Positions 23,651 to 29,794 of a stretch of DNA of 29,794 nucleotides are shown in pieces. The position numbers and the translations under genes were made by a program. The DNA comes from Lachnospiraceae bacterium (GTDB lineage: Bacteria; Bacillota_A; Clostridia; Lachnospirales; Lachnospiraceae). The stretch is taken from NCBI GenBank assembly GCA_009774465.1, contig VSNT01000033.1, positions 1-29,794 of the forward strand. The letters are read 5' to 3'. The notes beneath the pieces are model-generated. The model made no database searches, was not told where the DNA came from, and was given only the letters and a program-made list of their open reading frames with translations. Each line of letters starts with the position of its first letter. The first letter of the stretch is position 1.

Positions 23651-23773
23651 GTGAAATCCCCCGCAGCAAGCTACGGGGCATCATAGCTTGAATGCGCAGC
23701 AAGCTGCGGGGTATTTCACCCTCGCGGCAGTCGCCAAGGTCATGCAAGCATGACTTTGGCTCGTTGCTCGCGG
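23651..23773 (-). repeat. Hairpin-rich intergenic element before the GH65 gene
   Basis: The 184-base gap before the GH65 gene is filled by two compound hairpins. In the first, GTGAAAT (23651-23657) pairs with ATTTCAC (23713-23719) and CCCCGCAGC (23659-23667) with GCTGCGGGG (23703-23711); each half can fold locally instead, as the GCAGCAAGCT unit occurs twice. The second, 23723-23772, pairs CGCG/CGCG, GCA/TGC, GCCAA/TTGGC and GTCATG/CATGAC. It is more GC-rich than its surroundings and has no reading frame. It looks like a dispersed repeat or RNA element; only one copy is in the window. Confidence 0.55.
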
Positions 23774-23804
23774 AAATTAACCAGAGACACAGGCACGCAG
23801 TTAA

Positions 23805-24608
23805 TTATAAATTTTCAATCCGGTAAGCAATGGAAATGCGCCCGTGAAACCACATTTTTCCACTTCCCAGATTGGTATTTATATTTTCTCCTGCCTGGGG
23901 CATTTCCAAAATCTGCTTTGCGCATTCTTCGTATTCTTCCAGATAATCCAAATCCAGAGGAAATTTATGATGCCCCGGCCAGATTCTGTCAAAACTGTTT
24001 TTTTGCTTCTTTAACAATTGAATGCTTTGTAGAAATTCTTTGACAGATGCCGAGTGGGGAAGGAAGAGCAGTATCCCCTGATCACATACCGTATCTCCGG
24101 AAAATAAATTTCTTCTTTCCTGATCAAACACACATATGCTTCCCTTTGTGTGCCCCGGTGTTGCAATCATTTCCAAAGCGCGCTTTCCCAGATCAATAAT
24201 CTGTCCATTCTTAAGGGGCAAATAAGGAACCCTCTGCCCTGCATGGGACAATTCCTCAATTTCATTTTCCGTAAGTGGAAGAGCAAATTCCTGTAAAAAT
24301 CCTTTAATCATCTCTTTTCGGAATTCTATATTTGTGTGTTCTTTTAAAACCTCCTGATCCTCTTCCATCAGATACCGGCTTTCAAACTGGCAGTTTCCTC
24401 CAACATGATCTAAATGCCCGTGGGTATTAATAACCATAACCGGCTTTTTGGTCAGCTCCTCTACACACTCCCTAAGCCCCGGCATCCCCATCCCGGTATC
24501 AATTAAAGCAGCCTTTTCTTCTCCCTCCAGCAGATACATATGACATTTAAAACAGTCTTCAATTCTCCAGGTGCATTCATCTATCTGCATTACTTGATAA
24601 AAGCTCAT
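23805..24608 (-). CDS. Metallo-beta-lactamase-fold hydrolase
   Basis: A 267-residue MBL-fold protein. The zinc motif THGHLDH gives His63, His65, Asp67 and His68; TPGHTKGS, SGDTVCDQ and WPGHHKF supply the other ligands. The family covers glyoxalase II-like thioesterases, lactonases, phosphodiesterases and others. It lies 16 bases after the ChbG-type gene in a sugar operon, so a lactonase or esterase step is conceivable, but the substrate is not readable. The start was set 4 codons inside the longest frame, at the ATG preceded by GGGGGA; the upstream ATG has no ribosome site. No signal peptide. Confidence 0.8.
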   Translation of the reverse strand: MSFYQVMQIDECTWRIEDCFKCHMYLLEGEEKAALIDTGMGMPGLRECVEELTKKPVMVINTHGHLDHVGGNCQFESRYLMEEDQEVLKEHTNIEFRKEMIKGFLQEFALPLTENEIEELSHAGQRVPYLPLKNGQIIDLGKRALEMIATPGHTKGSICVFDQERRNLFSGDTVCDQGILLFLPHSASVKEFLQSIQLLKKQKNSFDRIWPGHHKFPLDLDYLEEYEECAKQILEMPQAGENINTNLGSGKMWFHGRISIAYRIENL

Positions 24609-24624
24609 ATGATCCCCCATTTCT

Positions 24625-25425
24625 TTACTTAATTTCCTTTTTTAAATCTGTCATATTAAAATTGATTTCCTGCCCTTTAACAGCTTCATCATAACGCAGC
24701 AATTCTACCTTATACTGTTTGCAGAGCATTACATTCTTGTAATCTGTTAAAAAACGGTAATCCAATTCACGTGCTCTGGCCACCCTTTCTCCACTGAATT
24801 CCCTGTTTCCCGTTAACTTCATTTCCTTTCCATATTTTGCAGGATGCATGATAAACAGATACTGCCCATCCATTTTTTTAAGTGTCTTTTCAAACAAATA
24901 TGGTTTTTCTGCATAAAGATCATTTCCTGGCAGAACACGATTATACCATTTATGATCTATCAGACCTTCCTCTTCCATCATCCGGCTCATGGCTTCACTA
25001 AGCCCGGGTACATACACTTCCGGCAGCATATGGGAATCCATATATGAAATTTTAAATCCTGCCTTTCTTGCATCCTCCAATTGATATTTATATTCCGTAA
25101 TGATTTCTTCCAGCTTCGGCATATGTACACGGAATTTTTCAGGCGACTGATAAAAAACCCCTCTTTCATCTATCAGACTTGATACTTTTTCCTTTGGTGC
25201 AGCCGGTCCCCAGGTCACCTGATCCCACTCGGAATTAATGCAGCCATGCAGGCCAAAACAAATCTCCTTTTTATCCGACAGCATTTCTGCTGCCTCCTCC
25301 AGGTATTCTCCGCAGGCCATTATAGATACATTTTTAATAAATCCTGCTTCTGCCGCCTCATAAATTGCTTCATTTGCCGCATGTGAACTGCCGCAGTCAT
25401 CTGCTCTTGTTATAATTGCCTTCAT
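24625..25425 (-). CDS. ChbG/YdjC-family carbohydrate deacetylase
   Basis: A 266-residue protein of the YdjC/ChbG/HpnK family, metal-dependent deacetylases of N-acetylated sugars such as chitobiose. The Asp-His-His metal site is kept: Asp9/Asp10 in RADDCG, His60 in CFGLHGCI, His132 in MDSHMLPE; the later MHPAKYG block also fits. Two usual stretches differ: GLHLTLT-type is GLHGCIN, and SHQHVH-type is SHMLPE. It may therefore act on an unusual acylated sugar. The start was chosen at the ATG with GGAGG upstream, 8 codons inward. It lies 36 bases after the second permease gene, inside the same operon. Confidence 0.8.
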   Translation of the reverse strand: MKAIITRADDCGSSHAANEAIYEAAEAGFIKNVSIMACGEYLEEAAEMLSDKKEICFGLHGCINSEWDQVTWGPAAPKEKVSSLIDERGVFYQSPEKFRVHMPKLEEIITEYKYQLEDARKAGFKISYMDSHMLPEVYVPGLSEAMSRMMEEEGLIDHKWYNRVLPGNDLYAEKPYLFEKTLKKMDGQYLFIMHPAKYGKEMKLTGNREFSGERVARARELDYRFLTDYKNVMLCKQYKVELLRYDEAVKGQEINFNMTDLKKEIK

Positions 25426-25461
25426 ATAACCCCTCCATTCTAAATTCATTTGCCTATGGTT

Positions 25462-26313
25462 TTATCCCTTTACTGCACCGTCCGCCATGCCCTTAATAAT
25501 CTGCTTTTGAAATAGTAAAAAGAAAATAAGGGCCGGTAAAATTGATAACATCAAAGCTGCCATAATCAAATCCCAGCGGTTTAAATAGGTACCATAAAAG
25601 ACGCTCATGGATAATTGAATCGTCTTCAGCTTTTCCGAATTAATCATAATAAGGGGCAGCATAAAATCATTAAATACCCCCAGCATATTAATAATTGCAA
25701 TTGTTGCCGTAATGGGCTTTAAAATGGGAAATACCACATAAAAGAAAGCCTGGAACTGGCCGCATCCGTCAATTAAAGCAGCTTCTTCAAGTTCTCTGGA
25801 GACACCTTTTATAAAACCGCAATACAAAAACATTGCCATTGGCATCAAAAACCCCCAGTACATAACAACCATTCCGTATAAAGTATTTACGATATGCAGA
25901 TTTCTTGCCACAATCACGACAGGTACCATTAACACCTGAAAAGGAATTGCCATTGTAAATAAAATTCCATAGTAAATTACATTACTTATTTTATTTTTTA
26001 CTCTTGTCACCTTATAAGCCGCCATAGAGCCAAACAAAATAATTCCCATCACAGCGGAAGCAGATACAAAAATGGTATTGGCAAACTTCCGGAAAAAGTT
26101 CATTTTGGAAACAGCTTCCCTGTAATTTCCAAAACTCCATTTTTCAGGCAGTGCAAGCATATCAAGCAAAATTTCTCCATTTCCTTTAAAACTGTTTACA
26201 AAAATTAAAACCATAGGAAACATCATAAAACAGGCTAATACCACAAGTACTGCTTCCACACAAAAAAGTCCCATGCCATACTTCCTTCTTTTTCCACCTT
26301 TTCCCTGTTTCAT
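25462..26313 (-). CDS. Carbohydrate ABC transporter permease, MalG type
   Basis: A 283-residue inner permease of the CUT1 family with six predicted helices. The EAA loop that contacts the ATPase is present as ELEEAALIDGCGQFQAFFYV, followed by PILKP. The N-terminal run of Lys and Arg and the first helix near residue 20 are typical. Its ATG overlaps the TGA of the MalF-type gene (TGATG), so translation is coupled; a GTG one codon earlier could also serve. AGGAGG lies upstream in the end of the preceding gene. It pairs with the MalF-type subunit to form the pore. No ATPase gene is in the operon; a shared MsmK-type ATPase elsewhere is likely. Confidence 0.93.
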   Translation of the reverse strand: MKQGKGGKRRKYGMGLFCVEAVLVVLACFMMFPMVLIFVNSFKGNGEILLDMLALPEKWSFGNYREAVSKMNFFRKFANTIFVSASAVMGIILFGSMAAYKVTRVKNKISNVIYYGILFTMAIPFQVLMVPVVIVARNLHIVNTLYGMVVMYWGFLMPMAMFLYCGFIKGVSRELEEAALIDGCGQFQAFFYVVFPILKPITATIAIINMLGVFNDFMLPLIMINSEKLKTIQLSMSVFYGTYLNRWDLIMAALMLSILPALIFFLLFQKQIIKGMADGAVKG

Positions 26314-27203
26314 CACATCTCTACCTCCTTCCTCCTAGTTGTCTTTACCTGAATAATTGCCACAATTCCAATTACTACGGAAAAGATAACAGCTTTTGCA
26401 GAGGCATAAGATAATTGATCTGCATTAAAAGCATCAAGAAAAATCTGATATGCAATGGTTTTGGTGGTTCCATATGGTCCGCCTCCTGTCAGTGCATAAT
26501 TTAAGTCAAACGCCTTTAAACTGTTCACAATACTTAAAAACAGGCAGATGGTAATGGAGGGACGAATCAGCGGCAATATGATTTTCGTAAAGCGGTCTTT
26601 AAACCCTGCCCCGTCAATCTCCGCCGCCTCCAAAATATCAGATGGCACCCCCTGCAGTCCGGCCAGATAAATAATCATATAGTAGCCTGTTCCCTGCCAA
26701 AGACTGACGATCACCAGGGAAAGAAAAGCTGTACCGGGGTATGCCAGCCAGTTTTTTTCAAACATTCCAATTCCAAAGGTCTTTCCCAAAAAGGGAAGAA
26801 ATGAACCAATAATAAAATTCCATAAATAGCCCACTGTCGCAGTACCAATCACAATCGGCATAAAGTAAACAGCCCGAAGAATTCCCTTTAATTTCAGCTT
26901 CATATTTAAAAGCATTGCCAGCGCCAGTCCCAAAACGTTATAACCGGCCACCATCACCAATGCAAATTTTAATGTAAAACCAATGGTTCCCAAAAAACCT
27001 TTATCCGACAATGCATTTACATAGTTTCTTAATCCCACAAAATTTGAGCTGATGCTGATTCCGTTCCAGTCCCGGCAGGAATAATAAAGCCCTATGAACA
27101 GTGGTACGAAAATAAAAAGAATGCTGAGCAAAACCGCTGGTGCCACAAACACCGCATATATTAAATTATTTTTTGTTTTTAAGGTTGTTTTTTTTGACCT
27201 CAT
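26313..27203 (-). CDS. Carbohydrate ABC transporter permease, MalF type
   Basis: A 296-residue CUT1-family permease with six predicted helices. The EAA loop is DILEAAEIDGAGFKDRFTKI, followed by LPLIRP; KAFDLNYALTGGGPYGTT is the conserved C-terminal loop. The N-terminus is short and basic, lacking the large insert of E. coli MalF, as usual in Firmicutes. AAGGAG precedes the ATG. It follows the binding-protein gene by 64 bases, which hold a stem-loop. The imported sugar is presumably the substrate of the GH65 phosphorylase or its decorated precursor. Confidence 0.93.
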   Translation of the reverse strand: MRSKKTTLKTKNNLIYAVFVAPAVLLSILFIFVPLFIGLYYSCRDWNGISISSNFVGLRNYVNALSDKGFLGTIGFTLKFALVMVAGYNVLGLALAMLLNMKLKLKGILRAVYFMPIVIGTATVGYLWNFIIGSFLPFLGKTFGIGMFEKNWLAYPGTAFLSLVIVSLWQGTGYYMIIYLAGLQGVPSDILEAAEIDGAGFKDRFTKIILPLIRPSITICLFLSIVNSLKAFDLNYALTGGGPYGTTKTIAYQIFLDAFNADQLSYASAKAVIFSVVIGIVAIIQVKTTRRKEVEM

Positions 27204-27225
27204 ACTTTTTCTCCTTAAAGGGAAA

Positions 27226-27251
27226 GCTGCCGCAATATTTCCTGCAGCAGC
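27226..27251 (-). other. Intercistronic stem-loop after the family 1 binding-protein gene
   Basis: On the minus strand GCTGCTGC pairs with GCGGCAGC (8 bp, one U-G) around a 10-base loop, followed by TTTCCCTTT. It lies 16 bases after the binding-protein stop. Position and form mirror the stem-loop at 15166-15195, suggesting differential expression of binding protein and permeases. Confidence 0.6.
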
Positions 27252-27267
27252 CCGCCGATATTTCTTC

Positions 27268-28584
27268 TTATTCTGTTGCGGAAGAAGAGGCTACTCTGCC
27301 ATCCCACAGTTCCTGCAATGCCCTGCAGGTTGCTTCCCGATCCGCTGCTCCTGCTGCATATGCCTGTAAGGGTTCCGCCTGATCCGTATTAAATCCGGAA
27401 GGCCATTCTTCTGCGCCCAGTCCGTCATAAGACATTCCATCAGCCATATACTGATTCATATCCATATACAAAGGTCCTATATCTGATAAATCCAATGTGT
27501 CATAGGGAGCTGCAATACACACCTTTTCAACCAGATATTTCTGTGCATTGTCCACAAACCACTGTAGAAAGGCCTTTGCTTCCTCTTCATGTTTGGAAGT
27601 ATTTGAAATACTTAAAAATCTGGTAGTGGAAACCTGCAGTTTTGTCTGGGAAGGATCATCTGTAAGAGGAACCGCAAACAAACCGATATTCATATCAGGA
27701 TTGATATTTAAAAGCGTATCCGTATACCAGGTTCCCTGTTTTACCATAGCAATTTCTCCGTTGACAAAGGAGTTGATCTGGTCATCAAAATGGTGCCCTA
27801 TGGACTCTGCTCCCCAGCCATATTCCAGCGTCAGATCATAAAAATCAAAAAAGCTGTCCATGTATTTCATGTTGGAAAATGTTTCTTCTTTTGCAGAAAG
27901 TCTCTCCGAAGTTTCCAATGCACCTTCATAAGTAAAAGGAATTCCTAAAATATGCATCAAAAATCCCCAGTCTCCCCACGCTTCACCAAAAGCCTGAATG
28001 CCTGCCGCCTGCAGTTTTTCACAGGTTTCCTTTAATTCGCTGATTGTTTCAGGTACTTTTTCAATTCCGGCCGATTCAAATAAATCTTTGTTATATATGA
28101 TACCGCTGCCCTCCATTGCATAAGGAAGACCATATATTTTACCTTCATAGCTTCCTCCATTTAAAGAAGCCTCATAAGCATGCTCTGTCCATGCTTCTCC
28201 TGAAAGGTCCATGCATCTTTCGTACCAGGTATCGTAATCGCCGCCTCCCAAGTCAAAAATATCCGGTGCTTCTCCGGAAGCAAAACGGGCTTTTAACACG
28301 GTGTAAGGCTCATCTCCCGGAATTTCCCACTCCAGAGTTACACCTGTTTCTTCCTTATAATCTTTACAAATCTGCTCTACCATTTCTGTATATCCTGCAG
28401 TTCCCTGATATACCGTAAGTACAACGTCCTCACTTTGCGCCTGACTTGTGCTGCTTTCGGATGTGTTTGAACTCCCTTCTGCATTTGATAAATTTTCCTT
28501 TGCAGTATCAGCACTGCATCCTGCCAAAACAGAAAATGTTAAGGCTGCTGCTGCCAGACAGCTAATCACTTTTTTTACTTTCAT
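27268..28584 (-). CDS. Extracellular solute-binding lipoprotein, family 1
   Basis: A 438-residue lipoprotein: basic N-terminus, hydrophobic stretch, lipobox VLAGC with Cys23, then a Ser/Thr/Glu-rich linker (about 26-50) and a MalE-like two-lobe ligand domain. Blocks such as LKARFASGEAPDIFDLGGGD and the run starting ALTEY-like IIYNKDLFESAGIEKVPE are typical of the SBP_bac_1 family for di- and oligosaccharides. The start is the ATG with GGAGGG upstream, 16 codons inside the longest frame. It is the first transport gene of operon A and is preceded by a YesN-type regulator. The binding preference is not readable. Confidence 0.92.
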   Translation of the reverse strand: MKVKKVISCLAAAALTFSVLAGCSADTAKENLSNAEGSSNTSESSTSQAQSEDVVLTVYQGTAGYTEMVEQICKDYKEETGVTLEWEIPGDEPYTVLKARFASGEAPDIFDLGGGDYDTWYERCMDLSGEAWTEHAYEASLNGGSYEGKIYGLPYAMEGSGIIYNKDLFESAGIEKVPETISELKETCEKLQAAGIQAFGEAWGDWGFLMHILGIPFTYEGALETSERLSAKEETFSNMKYMDSFFDFYDLTLEYGWGAESIGHHFDDQINSFVNGEIAMVKQGTWYTDTLLNINPDMNIGLFAVPLTDDPSQTKLQVSTTRFLSISNTSKHEEEAKAFLQWFVDNAQKYLVEKVCIAAPYDTLDLSDIGPLYMDMNQYMADGMSYDGLGAEEWPSGFNTDQAEPLQAYAAGAADREATCRALQELWDGRVASSSATE

Positions 28585-28676
28585 AATTTTATCCCTCCAT
28601 CTCCGGATACTTTTTACTCCTGTAAGCTGCAAGTCATTGCTGCCTGGAAATTTTCCGTATCCTGTTTGATGTTTTT

Positions 28677-28682
28677 ATTATA
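28677..28682 (-). promoter_or_regulatory. Possible -10 box of the operon A transport genes
   Basis: TATAAT on the minus strand, about 93 bases before the binding-protein start. No good -35 is seen, which would fit a promoter that needs the upstream AraC-type activator. The rest of the 163-base gap shows nothing else clear. Confidence 0.35.
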
Positions 28683-28747
28683 AAATTCATCCCTCAAGTG
28701 CTCTACAGAACATCCGAACCTCTTTCCAGCACAATTTGAAACCATAT

Positions 28748-29794
28748 TTATTCAGATTGTCCTCTTCTGTACCGGGCAGGTGTCTGCCCTGTATATTTTT
28801 TAAAAACTCTTCCAAAATAATTTTCATCTTCATAACCAACCATTTCCGCCACCTGTACCACACTTCTTTTTCCTGTTTTCAGTAATTCACAGGCTTTTTC
28901 CATCCGCATCTTTGTAATGGCGGTTACAATGGTCATATGATATTTGTTTTTAAAAATTCTTGCCACATATTGTGGCGTCTGAAAAAGATCCGCCGCAATA
29001 GTTGAAAGCGTTATATCTTCTGAATAATGCTCCTTGATGTAAGCATATATTATCTCCGCAGGTTCTTCCTTTATCCGGAAGTAATCCATAAGCAGGTCAA
29101 GACGTTTTAGCACTTCTTTTTCCCATAAATCAATGTCATTAATCCACAGAGAAAGAAGTTCCGTAGGAACCTCCCTCTCCTGTCTGGCGGCAAGCCGTCC
29201 AAGCAGAAGATTCATGTCGGCAGTACATCTTTGCAGTTCCTGTAATTTCAACGCCCCTCCCCTCTTTAAGCCGCTACAGTAATCTCTAATAATTTTTTTA
29301 AGCATTTCTCTGTCCTTGCTTTCCAAAACGCTTATCATTCGCAATTCCAGACTCAATGCCCCGTCACTCTGCACAGGATTTTTTTCTGCCAGAGAAGCTA
29401 TCGTGCCGCATCCCCAAACATTTCTTTGACGTAAAATTCCATTTTGTTCCCCTAATATATTCTTTAAGTCTTTCAGCTCCACAGGTTCCAGACTCACTAC
29501 CCAGGTAATCTTTAGTCCAACAGCTTCTTCTATCTTCTTTTCAAAAATCTTCATTTTATCTGAAACCTTAAAGGAATTCAATTCTTCTTTCTGTAAAAAA
29601 AACTGCCAGTTAAATTCATCTACATAAATATCCTGTTTGAAAAAATAAAGTTTAAAAATGTCACGCATAACATTTCCTACAGTAAAAAAACAAAGTTCTC
29701 TGTCACCCTCATATTTATTCTCTATGACTTCTGAGGCATTCCGGCTCAAAACAGATACCAGTAAAAATTTTCCATTTCCGGCACCCAGCTTTAC
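28748..29794 (-). CDS. YesN/AraC-family response regulator, 5' end outside the window
   Basis: The frame is open to the window edge (348 residues visible), so this is a partial gene. The apparent TTG start at 29749 is probably not real, because the codons before it (VKLGAGNGKFLLVSVLSRNA) continue a typical protein sequence. The C-terminal 100 residues carry the double helix-turn-helix of AraC regulators: LSTIAADLFQTPQYVARIFK and VVQVAEMVGYEDENYFGRVF. The central part resembles the variable linker domain of YesN-type response regulators. An N-terminal receiver domain is expected beyond the edge, and a partner histidine kinase probably lies nearby. It most likely activates the sugar-transport operon directly downstream. 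Confidence 0.85.
   Translation of the reverse strand, partial: VKLGAGNGKFLLVSVLSRNASEVIENKYEGDRELCFFTVGNVMRDIFKLYFFKQDIYVDEFNWQFFLQKEELNSFKVSDKMKIFEKKIEEAVGLKITWVVSLEPVELKDLKNILGEQNGILRQRNVWGCGTIASLAEKNPVQSDGALSLELRMISVLESKDREMLKKIIRDYCSGLKRGGALKLQELQRCTADMNLLLGRLAARQEREVPTELLSLWINDIDLWEKEVLKRLDLLMDYFRIKEEPAEIIYAYIKEHYSEDITLSTIAADLFQTPQYVARIFKNKYHMTIVTAITKMRMEKACELLKTGKRSVVQVAEMVGYEDENYFGRVFKKYTGQTPARYRRGQSE

Noticed and set aside
23641..23800. CRISPR array or tRNA in the GC-rich gap before GH65
   Set aside because: No regular spacer-repeat period and no cloverleaf; the repeated units form nested hairpins.
28748..29749. Complete AraC-type regulator starting at TTG 29749
   Set aside because: The frame stays open to the window edge with plausible protein sequence, so the gene is cut by the edge.

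Overview
The window looks like chromosomal DNA of a strictly anaerobic, low-GC, Gram-positive gut-type Firmicute, most likely a Lachnospiraceae/Clostridia member. The reasons are the AT-rich sequence, the strong GGAGG ribosome sites, the PerR/reverse-rubrerythrin/rubredoxin oxygen-defence genes, the lipoprotein binding proteins, and a YesN-type regulator beside carbohydrate transport genes. I see 28 credible protein genes, no rRNA or tRNA, no CRISPR array and no transposase. No stretch above 300 bases lacks a gene. Several starts were moved inward to the codon with the best ribosome site.

Left part (1-5100). A two-component system runs leftward, and a RluA-type pseudouridine synthase starts directly on the response regulator stop codon. 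Divergent from it are perR, a reverse rubrerythrin and a 57-residue rubredoxin, ended by a clear terminator. A PilZ-domain (c-di-GMP receptor) gene follows. From about 5100 on, everything runs leftward (minus strand).

Middle (5100-10600). A chemoreceptor gene is followed by a PyrE-like phosphoribosyltransferase whose PRPP loop has lost its acidic pair. Next is a two-gene S-adenosylhomocysteine unit (MtaD-type deaminase, then a short-form adenosylhomocysteinase), with its own promoter and terminator. The pair may work as deaminase plus S-inosylhomocysteine hydrolase rather than as two competing SAH enzymes.

Catabolic operon B (18368-10721). It encodes a ROK repressor, a sugar isomerase/epimerase, an RbsB-like lipoprotein, an RbsA-like ATPase, an RbsC-like permease, a Gfo/Idh/MocA dehydrogenase and a second isomerase/epimerase, and ends at a strong terminator. 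A ROK/XylR-like operator overlaps the promoter. A D-2-hydroxyacid dehydrogenase lies just upstream as a separate unit.

Catabolic operon A (window end to 19625). It encodes a YesN-type regulator cut by the window edge, a family 1 binding protein, two permeases, a ChbG/YdjC deacetylase, a metallo-beta-lactamase-fold hydrolase, a GH65 disaccharide phosphorylase, beta-phosphoglucomutase and an esterase. The logic is import of an alpha-glucoside (possibly acylated or amino-substituted), removal of decorations, phosphorolysis to beta-glucose 1-phosphate, and entry into glycolysis as glucose 6-phosphate. Operons A and B together contain many of the enzyme families of the E. coli ycj cluster.

The most unusual non-coding signal is a 134/135-bp structured repeat found twice, each time directly in front of a start codon (chemoreceptor and esterase). 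Differences between the copies preserve base pairing. A second, unrelated hairpin-rich element lies in front of the GH65 gene. These are the best candidates for something undescribed.
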